Assembly (NCBI GenBank): GCA_002389705.1
Contig: DGQJ01000254.1
Coordinates: 1-15,593, forward strand
Origin: Bacteroidales bacterium UBA4417
GTDB lineage: Bacteria > Bacteroidota > Bacteroidia > Bacteroidales > UBA4417
Direction: 5' to 3'
Length of the DNA stretch: 15,593 nt
The notes under the pieces: model-generated
The model's database searches: none
The model's input: the letters and a program-made list of their open reading frames with translations, nothing else
Told to the model about the DNA's origin: nothing
Part shown: one piece after another, positions 1 to 5,371 of the stretch
How positions within the stretch are numbered: the first letter of the stretch is position 1
Layout: the number at the start of each line of letters is the position of its first letter
Position numbers and translations under genes: made by a program

Positions 1-796
1 GTATAAACATGAATGGTTTACAGGTTTTTCGAATACGTTTACGGTTACCAACCGCCTCATTTCAACCCTCGAGGGCGCCGGTATAAACCTGTACGATCCG
101 GTAACCGAGGATTACAAGTTAACTGAACATCTTACCACTACTGAATTGTCGCTAGGGCTGCATTATGGATTCCGCGAAAAGCAACTGGCAGGTGAGTTCG
201 AAAGGGTAATCGTAAGCACGCCTTACCCGGTTTTAAACCTGAAATATGCGCTCGGCGTTAAGGATCTTTTTGGCGGCGAGTATAAATACCACAGCCTTAC
301 CGCCAATGTATCGCAATGGTTTAGCTTTTTATCAGCAGGTTGGCTGAAGTACAATGTTGAAGCCGGTAAAGTATGGGGCACATTGCCTTTTCCTTTAATG
401 AAAATTATGCCTGGTAACGAAACTTTTTACCACGACGACTATGCTTTCAACCTGATGAACTATTACGAATTTATTGCCGACGAGTATATTGCGTACCATC
501 TCATTTATCATATGGAAGGGCTGTTCCTTAACCGTATACCTGCCATCCGAAAGCTGAAATGGCGCGAAGTGTTGCAGTTCAAAGGCGTTGCAGGGCATAC
601 TACCGAGGAAAACAAGCAGTATAACCAACTGCCTGAAGGCGCTTACTTTTTCTCCAAACCCTACCTGGAAGCGGGTGCCGGCATCGAAAATATATTCAGG
701 GTATTCCGGATTGATGCAGTATGGCGGCTCAGTTATAACGACCATCCGAACATCAAGCCTTTCGGGATTATGTTTTCGATGAATTTTGACTTTTAA
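1..796 (+). CDS. DUF5686-family outer-membrane protein, C-terminal part (5' end outside window)
   Basis: The frame is open from the left edge to the TAA at 794-796 and gives 264 residues, so the gene begins before the window; the TTG at 146 is only an internal codon. The visible part looks like the C-terminal region of the Bacteroidota DUF5686 family, whose members usually have an N-terminal carboxypeptidase-regulatory-like domain and a large C-terminal beta-barrel in the outer membrane. Family-like stretches are PYPVLNLKYALGVKD, the HDDYAFNLMNYYEFIADEYI block, FLNRIPAIRKLKWREV, and alternating aromatic strands ending in the barrel-like tail FSMNFDF. The function of the family is unknown. The next gene, lptB, has its own promoter, so the two need not be co-transcribed. 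Family assignment is from recognised motifs only, and the N-terminal domain cannot be checked here. Confidence 0.8.
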   Translation, partial: YKHEWFTGFSNTFTVTNRLISTLEGAGINLYDPVTEDYKLTEHLTTTELSLGLHYGFREKQLAGEFERVIVSTPYPVLNLKYALGVKDLFGGEYKYHSLTANVSQWFSFLSAGWLKYNVEAGKVWGTLPFPLMKIMPGNETFYHDDYAFNLMNYYEFIADEYIAYHLIYHMEGLFLNRIPAIRKLKWREVLQFKGVAGHTTEENKQYNQLPEGAYFFSKPYLEAGAGIENIFRVFRIDAVWRLSYNDHPNIKPFGIMFSMNFDF

Positions 797-860
797 TGTG
801 TAAATTTCAGAGACGGTTTTAGCTGGTTCAATAAATATAATAAGTTGAGCGAAAGTGTGA

Positions 861-888
861 AGACCGAAGACCGGAGACCGAAGATTGA
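861..888. repeat. four tandem 7-base units (AGACCGA type)
   Basis: Four consecutive heptamers, AGACCGA, AGACCGG, AGACCGA and AGATTGA, run without gaps between the DUF5686 gene and lptB. A looser purine-rich continuation (AGACAGAAAACAGAAT and similar) extends to about 925. The unit length is not a multiple of three and no gene lies across it. Confidence 0.7.
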
Positions 889-931
889 AACTGGAAGACA
901 GAAAACAGAATACTGAATACAGGAACAAGCA

Positions 932-981
932 CATCTCTCCATCACCATCGCCCCTCGCCCTTCGCCCCATCTCCCCATCAT
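932..981. repeat. C-rich degenerate repeat, left copy of a dispersed pair
   Basis: A pyrimidine-rich stretch built from CGCCCCTCGCCCTTCGCCCC-like units. Bases 955-976, read on the minus strand, match bases 3164-3185 on the plus strand at 20 of 22 positions, so a related element lies in opposite orientation about 2.2 kb away. The rest of the 797-1132 gap holds the heptamer tract, this element and the lptB promoter; no gene was seen in it. Confidence 0.6.
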
Positions 982-1086
982 ACTTATGTACGTTAAAATT
1001 AATAAACGAAAATCACTTTCAGCAGGATTTATAAGCATTGCAGTTGATGTTGTAATGCGGAGTAGTATGCAAAAAAAGCGACAAAA

Positions 1087-1114
1087 TTGACAAGTAAAAA
1101 TTTTACTACCTTTG
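1087..1114 (+). promoter_or_regulatory. Bacteroidota-type promoter of lptB
   Basis: TTG at 1087-1089 and TACCTTTG at 1107-1114 are separated by 17 bases and match the Bacteroidota primary sigma pattern TTG-N17-21-TAnnTTTG. The -7 element ends 18 bases before the lptB ATG at 1133. It overlaps the upstream in-frame TTG at 1112, which argues against that codon being the start. Confidence 0.7.
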
Positions 1115-1132
1115 CCGGGTGAATTCATCATT

Positions 1133-1858
1133 ATGATATTACGTACCGAAGATTTAGTTAAGAAATACCGGCAGAGAACCGTAGTAAACCATGTTTCAAT
1201 AAAGGTTGAGCAAGGCGAAATTGTTGGACTGCTGGGTCCCAATGGTGCCGGTAAAACCACTTCGTTCTATATTATTGTAGGCCTGATAAAGCCGCTACAG
1301 GGCAAAGTATATCTCGATGATCGCGAAATAACCCATGAGCCGGTTTTTCGCCGTGCCCAGATTGGTATCGGGTACCTGGCCCAGGAAGCATCCGTGTTCC
1401 GCAAATTATCGGTTGAGGATAACATTAAGGCCGTTCTGGAATTCACAAAACTGAATAAAAAGCAGCAATCGGAAAAATTGGAATCACTGCTCGACGAGTT
1501 TGGTTTAAACCATGTGCGTAAGAGCATGGGTATTCAACTGTCGGGTGGCGAACGCAGGCGTACCGAAATTGCCAGGGCCCTGGCTACAGATCCCAATTTC
1601 ATTCTCCTCGACGAGCCGTTTGCCGGTGTCGATCCTATTGCCGTGGAAGATATTCAGAATATAGTGGTTAAGCTGAAAGCAAAAAATATCGGCATACTGA
1701 TTACCGACCACAATGTGCACGAAACATTAAATATTACCGACAGGGCTTACCTGCTTTTCGAAGGATCGGTTCTTAAATCAGGCTCAGCCGAAGATCTCGC
1801 TGCCGATGAACAGGTACGAAAAGTTTACCTGGGGAGTAATTTCGAATTGCGAAAGTAA
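1133..1858 (+). CDS. lptB: LptB, LPS-export ABC transporter ATPase
   Basis: A 241-residue ABC ATPase that should power the LptB2FGC complex, which extracts lipopolysaccharide from the inner membrane and sends it to the outer membrane. Visible motifs are Walker A GPNGAGKT (35-42), Q-loop Q84, ABC signature LSGGE (136-140), Walker B FILLDEP (156-162) followed by the LptB-typical [13 protein letters not shown], and the H-loop histidine in TDHNV (191-195). Length and motif order are normal for LptB. The start is ATG 1133 ([12 protein letters not shown]), not the in-frame TTG at 1112, which lies inside the -7 promoter element. lptA, lptC, lptF and lptG are not in the window, so it seems to be a stand-alone gene here. 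It is followed by a hairpin terminator and converges with pssA. Confidence 0.95.
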   Translation: MILRTEDLVKKYRQRTVVNHVSIKVEQGEIVGLLGPNGAGKTTSFYIIVGLIKPLQGKVYLDDREITHEPVFRRAQIGIGYLAQEASVFRKLSVEDNIKAVLEFTKLNKKQQSEKLESLLDEFGLNHVRKSMGIQLSGGERRRTEIARALATDPNFILLDEPFAGVDPIAVEDIQNIVVKLKAKNIGILITDHNVHETLNITDRAYLLFEGSVLKSGSAEDLAADEQVRKVYLGSNFELRK

Positions 1859-1920
1859 AAGCATTCAATAGCTATTATTCAGCCTTTTTCAATCCCACCG
1901 AAATCTTGCTGTCATTTTGT

Positions 1921-1949
1921 ACCGGCTCAATACAGGCCGGTTTATTTTT
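1921..1949 (+). terminator. hairpin terminator after lptB
   Basis: A perfect 6-bp stem ACCGGC (1921-1926) / GCCGGT (1936-1941) with a 9-base loop is followed by the T-rich TTATTTTTG, giving a plausible rho-independent terminator for the plus strand. It abuts the stop codon of convergent pssA. On the minus strand no T-run follows, so it is not obviously bidirectional. Confidence 0.55.
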
Positions 1950-2673
1950 GTAATTCCGACTGAGGCTTGAAAATCAGCGAAAGCAAAATATACGCCAATA
2001 TTATAAGTGGAATGGCCGTAAATGTAAGCAGTGCAAATGAAATAACTCCGAAAGCCACCAGGATGAACTGAGGTTTGTTTTCGGCAAACCTGAGGTTTTT
2101 CAGCTTCAGCGAAATCAAAGGTATTTCTGATACAAGCAGCAGGCTCATGCCTGTCGCTATTATTGCCAGTACATAATAATTGCCGGTAATGGCATGTATC
2201 CATGAAAGTGAATCGCCGTAATCGGCCTGTATTTTCATTAGCGGCAGCGACCCAAGGAAAAGTGCATTGGCAGGAACCGGTAAACCAATAAATGAGGTGG
2301 TTTGTCGTGTATCGAGGTTAAATTTTGCAAGTCTTACCGCCGAAAGCACGGGTATAATCATCGCTACTAAGGCAAAAATATTGATATTGGCAGGCGAAGG
2401 TGGTACATTGGTACTTCCTGCCATAAGCTGGTACATAATAATTCCCGGCAAGGCTCCGAACGAAACAACATCGGCCAGCGAATCCAGTTCTTTGCCAATC
2501 TCACTTTTCACATGCAGCAGCCGCGCAGCCAATCCATCGAAAAAATCGAATAATGCCGCAATGGCTATAAAGTAAGCTGCGTAATCAATTCGATATTGCA
2601 ATGCCATGATAATTCCGATACATCCACTGAAAAGATTCAGCGTTGTGATAAAGTTGGGGATGTGTTTTTTCAA
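1942..2673 (-). CDS. pssA: PssA, CDP-diacylglycerol-serine O-phosphatidyltransferase
   Basis: A 243-residue integral membrane enzyme that should join CDP-diacylglycerol and serine to make phosphatidylserine, the precursor of phosphatidylethanolamine. The CDP-alcohol phosphotransferase signature is complete: D43-FF-D46-G47-LA-A50-R51, then G60, D64 and D68 (motif D-x2-DG-x2-AR-x8-G-x3-D-x3-D). Several hydrophobic helices follow, as expected for this type. The start codon is TTG at 2673-2671; no ATG lies in frame nearby upstream, and the encoded N-terminus MKKHIPNFITTLNLFSG is the usual beginning of the family, so TTG is accepted. The first internal Met (23) would remove the first membrane segment. 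No partner decarboxylase (psd) is in the window. No convincing promoter was found. Confidence 0.93.
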   Translation of the reverse strand: MKKHIPNFITTLNLFSGCIGIIMALQYRIDYAAYFIAIAALFDFFDGLAARLLHVKSEIGKELDSLADVVSFGALPGIIMYQLMAGSTNVPPSPANINIFALVAMIIPVLSAVRLAKFNLDTRQTTSFIGLPVPANALFLGSLPLMKIQADYGDSLSWIHAITGNYYVLAIIATGMSLLLVSEIPLISLKLKNLRFAENKPQFILVAFGVISFALLTFTAIPLIILAYILLSLIFKPQSELQK

Positions 2674-2788
2674 GGTTTTTATTTTTACAATTTCCGGGGC
2701 CGTAAAATTAGTAAAATTGTGGTCAGGTTGGTTGGGCGCCGATTCTGCCGTATTTAGTTACCTGGCCTTTTCTTTTTGCAGGCAAGGC

Positions 2789-2819
2789 TTGCTTCCGCCT
2801 CAAAATATGTATAACTTTG
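2789..2819 (+). promoter_or_regulatory. Bacteroidota-type promoter upstream of the 88-aa gene
   Basis: TTG at 2789-2791, a 20-base spacer and TAACTTTG at 2812-2819 fit the Bacteroidota consensus exactly. The GTG start of the following small gene lies 28 bases after the -7 element, which supports that gene being real. Confidence 0.65.
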
Positions 2820-2847
2820 ATATCGATTGTAATAATATCCTTGTTCA

Positions 2848-3114
2848 GTGAAAAGTGACGAATTCAGGAAGCTGACCATTTTCCGGCAGGTTGAGTTGTT
2901 GTTTGAAAAAGGACATCATATGCTCAGTCGCATTTATCTTTTTTATAATGTACACCTGTATGCCATTTCGGGGTTTTATGCCGAGATATGGTATCGCCAG
3001 GCCGACAATAAAATTGACCGGGTCATCATTCTTGAACCTTCGGATGTGCTCGATTTATACGATAGCCAGATTGGATTAAGTGATATATCAGGTTGTATCG
3101 GTACAAAGGAGTAA
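2848..3114 (+). CDS. small conserved-looking hypothetical protein (88 aa)
   Basis: I cannot assign a function. The 88-residue soluble protein begins at GTG 2848, shortly after a good promoter. It has a helical, charged N-terminus (KSDEFRKLTIFRQVELLFEKG), then an aromatic-rich middle (YLFYNVHLYAISGFYAEIWY, about 31-50), then DNKIDRVIILEPSDVLDLYDSQI. The pattern of 'NVHLYaisGFyaEIwY' followed by 'ILE..dvLdLY' resembles a family of 70-90 aa uncharacterised proteins common in Bacteroidota, recalled from general knowledge and not checked. There is no signal peptide or membrane segment. It stands alone, divergent from pssA. An overlapping frame starting at 2891 is an embedded shadow and less protein-like. 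Confidence 0.7.
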   Translation: MKSDEFRKLTIFRQVELLFEKGHHMLSRIYLFYNVHLYAISGFYAEIWYRQADNKIDRVIILEPSDVLDLYDSQIGLSDISGCIGTKE

Positions 3115-3163
3115 AACCTGCGGTAGTTAACGTCTGTTTAAAATTGTGGTTTTGACTTTCAGA

Positions 3164-3185
3164 GGGGCGATGGGGCGAGGGGCGA
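3164..3185. repeat. G-rich repeat, right copy of a dispersed inverted pair
   Basis: GGGGCGATGGGGCGAGGGG and the following bases match the reverse complement of 955-976 at 20 of 22 positions. It sits in the spacer between the 88-aa gene and the convergent Crp/Fnr gene and is followed by more of the same character to about 3209. Confidence 0.6.
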
Positions 3186-3252
3186 AGGAGAGAAATGCGA
3201 CGGGCGATTGCGAAAATATCAACAAAACCTGAACTTCAATTCAGAATACTTC

Positions 3253-3278
3253 CCTGCCTGATAACGCAGTCAGGCAGG
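3253..3278. repeat. perfect 9-bp inverted repeat between convergent genes
   Basis: CCTGCCTGA (3253-3261) and TCAGGCAGG (3270-3278) form a perfect 9-bp stem with an 8-base loop (TAACGCAG). It lies between the 88-aa gene and the Crp/Fnr gene, which point at each other. No T-run follows on either strand, so it is not a textbook terminator. It may stop or stabilise transcripts, or may be a REP-like palindrome. Confidence 0.6.
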
Positions 3279-3343
3279 TGTCTTCCGACATGTATTCAGC
3301 CAATAGTATTTATTCAACAAATTTTAACTGTTCCGTAAATTTC

Positions 3344-4036
3344 TCAGCCTTTTTCGCTGATGCGGGCTAACCTTGCTGTATCCAGCAGGGTAATGGATTT
3401 ATTGTTGATGTCAATAATGCCATCGTCCTTAAAATCCTTCATAATGCGGATCACACTTTCGGTCGACATGCTGGTCAGATCGCTGAGGTCGCTGCGTGTA
3501 AGCGGCAGGTCAAATGCTTCGGATTTGAATATTTTAGTCGAAAGGCATAATAAAATATCGGCCAGCCTCCCGTGAAGCTGTTTTTGGGTAAGACTGAAAA
3601 ACCGGCCATACGACTGCGATGTGCTCTCGTTTACAATATTCAGTATGCGGTAAGCAAAAAGTGGGTTTTGCTTCAGCAGTTGTTTAAATATCTGTATGTC
3701 GATCAGCCGCACCGCCGAATCGGTATAGGTGCTGATACTGTATAGGAAAGTGTTATTCCCTTCGAACAGGGCCTGCAGGCCCATCAGGTTTTTCTGGGGT
3801 GTAATGGTGAGGATCAGGTCTTTGGGGTTGCCTTCAAGGTAAATTTTTACCAGCCCTTTTTCGAGGTACATGATGTGCGAAGCAAATGAACCCTGCTTGC
3901 ATACCATTTCCCCTTTCTTATAATTTACCAACACTGATCGTGAATCTACCAGAGCTTTTTCATCGGGAGTAAGCAAATCGAAGCATGATACTTCATATAG
4001 AAAGGATACACAGTTTCCCGGTGCAGAAATAGGCAT
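3344..4036 (-). CDS. Crp/Fnr-family transcriptional regulator
   Basis: A 230-residue DNA-binding regulator. Residues about 25-115 form the cyclic-nucleotide-binding-like beta barrel (LVNYKKGEMVCKQGSFASHIMYLEKGLVKIYLEG is the family core). A dimerisation helix follows (RILNIVNESTSQSYGRFFSL). Residues about 155-225 form the winged HTH, with the recognition helix in SMSTESVIRIMKDFKDDGII. Length is normal. The N-terminal cysteines are C9, C18 and C46, whose spacing is not that of the Fe-S-binding cysteines of E. coli Fnr, so oxygen sensing by a cluster cannot be assumed and the ligand is unknown. A weak -7-like TACTTTTA lies on the minus strand at 4067-4060, 24 bases before the ATG. The target could be the nearby low-oxygen genes such as cydAB, but no operator can be shown here. 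Confidence 0.9.
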   Translation of the reverse strand: MPISAPGNCVSFLYEVSCFDLLTPDEKALVDSRSVLVNYKKGEMVCKQGSFASHIMYLEKGLVKIYLEGNPKDLILTITPQKNLMGLQALFEGNNTFLYSISTYTDSAVRLIDIQIFKQLLKQNPLFAYRILNIVNESTSQSYGRFFSLTQKQLHGRLADILLCLSTKIFKSEAFDLPLTRSDLSDLTSMSTESVIRIMKDFKDDGIIDINNKSITLLDTARLARISEKG

Positions 4037-4151
4037 AAAAGGTTTTTTAAAATTTGAGATAAAAGTATGTATTTAAATTTATAATTTTATGATATGTGTC
4101 GTGTTTTTCCTGATGAAAGACAGTTTTTTCTGACTTAATTTTCTGATGTAA

Positions 4152-4185
4152 AACCGCAGCAACTCCTTGTTTAGCTGCCGCGGTT
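4152..4185. repeat. imperfect inverted repeat upstream of the Crp/Fnr gene
   Basis: AACCGC (4152-4157) pairs with GCGGTT (4180-4185), and AGC (4158-4160) pairs with GCT (4174-4176) across a 3-base bulge. It lies in the 525-base gap 4037-4561 between divergent genes, about 120 bases before the regulator's start. It could be an operator or a hairpin; no role is shown. Confidence 0.4.
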
Positions 4186-4266
4186 AACATATAAAAAGCA
4201 TTTCGATCGGCAGGTAAGTTTATCGGTGCTGCTGGCAAGGTTGGTTCCCGGAATAAGGAATTTATA

Positions 4267-4348
4267 ATTGTGGCTCATATGACAATGGTAACAAATATCT
4301 ACCACCACGCGAAAGGATTACCTTCGGTGAGAAAAGTTCGCGCGGTAG
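4267..4348. other. structured intergenic segment with two successive hairpins
   Basis: Two potential hairpins follow each other. The first is ATTGT (4267-4271) / ACAAT (4282-4286). The second is nested: CTACC (4299-4303) / GGTAG (4344-4348), CGCG (4308-4311) / CGCG (4339-4342) and AAGG (4313-4316) / CCTT (4321-4324). The segment lies upstream of the possible -7 element of the DUF364 operon, so it would not be in that leader unless transcription starts earlier. The plus strand is also open from 4195 to 4371 without a usable early start codon, so a decayed gene fragment is the other explanation. It does not match a riboswitch class I can recognise. Confidence 0.3.
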
Positions 4349-4431
4349 CAGGGAATTGGGTTGCGTATTAAACTTGTTTTTTACTCTGAAGCATGTTTTG
4401 TAATTCAGGGGCAAATCAAAATTCGAATTAA

Positions 4432-4439
4432 TATCTTTG
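4432..4439 (+). promoter_or_regulatory. possible -7 element of the DUF364 operon
   Basis: TATCTTTG at 4432-4439 matches TAnnTTTG, but no TTG lies at the proper distance upstream (nearest TTTG is 31 bases away). The first gene begins at 4562, which would leave a leader of about 115 bases. It is the best -7 match I noticed in the gap. Confidence 0.35.
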
Positions 4440-4561
4440 CCGGGTTTAAGCTCAATTACTTAATTTTACAGGATTTCCGAATTGATGGGATGGCAGTTTC
4501 TGTTTCTGCACTTCATCCCTTAAAAAGTGGATTTGTTAAGGATTAAATTATAATTACCTAA

Positions 4562-5371
4562 ATGATAGTAGACGTAACTTTTAAAGTCATTAAGGCGAAG
4601 TATGGACCGTGTTTGAATACCGTTACTATCGAACGATTTGTAGCCGGTGTATATCTTTCGGCAGTAAAATTATCCTCAGGTTTCAGCGGTCTTGCTTATA
4701 ATGATTTGAATAGGTCAGATTCCTGTGTTCAAAACCGCGAAAGGGGGTTTGGTGATTTTACTCCCGGGCATTTCAAAGGAAAGAAAGTAGCCGACCTGTT
4801 TGCTATCCCCGAACCAGGCTGTTTTATCAGAACGCTGCAGCTTGCTGTAATGAATGCGCTTTCGGCTGAATTGCTGACCCAATCAAAGTTTCGTATGATC
4901 GAAAATCTTGATCCGGTAGATTTGATTGAATTATCAGCGAAGAAACAGGTATGTATAGTTGGTGCATTTTTGTCGTACATCAAAAAAGTTGCTGCGAGTA
5001 AATCGGCATTAAAAATTATTGAGCTGAATGAAAACGCGGTTCCTGAAGAATATCGCCATTATTACGTGCCTGCTGAGCACTCGGAACAAGCACTGGCACA
5101 TTCGGATTGTGTTATCATTACCGGCGCAGCGCTGGCCAACAACACACTGGATAATATACTCAGAGTGATTTCTGGAAAAACCCAGGTTATTGTGGTTGGC
5201 CCGACAAGTAGCCTGGTGCCCGATGTGCTTTTCAGTCATGGGGTCGATATCATAGGCGCTACCCGGATAACGGATGCCGATAAAATGCTGGAACTCGTTG
5301 CCGAAGGCGCAGCCGGGTTTCACCTGTTCCAATCTTGTGCTGTTAAAATCTGCATTTTAAATGAATCCTGA
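4562..5371 (+). CDS. DUF364 (putative heavy-metal chelation) protein
   Basis: A 269-residue soluble protein. Residues about 1-95 look like the DUF4213 enolase-N-like part (short strands and VERFVAGVYLSAVKLSSG-like region, here TIERFVAGVYLSAV). Residues about 100-265 look like the Rossmann-like DUF364 domain: QVCIVGAFLSYIKKV, LKIIELNENAVPEEYR, then DCVIITGAALANNTLDNIL, then VIVVGPTSSLVPDVLFSHGVDIIGA and a C-terminal helix. DUF364 is annotated as a putative heavy-metal chelation domain; its true ligand is not known to me. Its last 11 bases overlap the start of the next gene, so the two are translationally coupled. It probably works with the membrane protein that follows, perhaps as a substrate-binding or -processing partner (inference). 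Confidence 0.85.
   Translation: MIVDVTFKVIKAKYGPCLNTVTIERFVAGVYLSAVKLSSGFSGLAYNDLNRSDSCVQNRERGFGDFTPGHFKGKKVADLFAIPEPGCFIRTLQLAVMNALSAELLTQSKFRMIENLDPVDLIELSAKKQVCIVGAFLSYIKKVAASKSALKIIELNENAVPEEYRHYYVPAEHSEQALAHSDCVIITGAALANNTLDNILRVISGKTQVIVVGPTSSLVPDVLFSHGVDIIGATRITDADKMLELVAEGAAGFHLFQSCAVKICILNES

Noticed and set aside
395..970. Minus-strand 191-codon frame across the DUF5686 gene
   Set aside because: It is antisense to a well-supported gene and runs into the repeat tract; the protein has no family character.
1112..1132. Extended TTG start for lptB
   Set aside because: The TTG is part of the -7 promoter element TACCTTTG; ATG 1133 gives the normal family N-terminus.
2606..2851. Plus-strand 81-codon frame across the pssA start
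   Set aside because: It overlaps pssA antisense and the promoter of the 88-aa gene, with no protein-like features.
4047..4238. Minus-strand 63-codon frame upstream of the Crp/Fnr gene
   Set aside because: TTG start, no family resemblance, and it overlaps an inverted repeat in a divergent intergenic region.
4361..4546. Plus-strand 61-codon frame with a TTG start before the DUF364 gene
   Set aside because: No recognisable protein, and the possible -7 promoter element of the next operon lies inside it.
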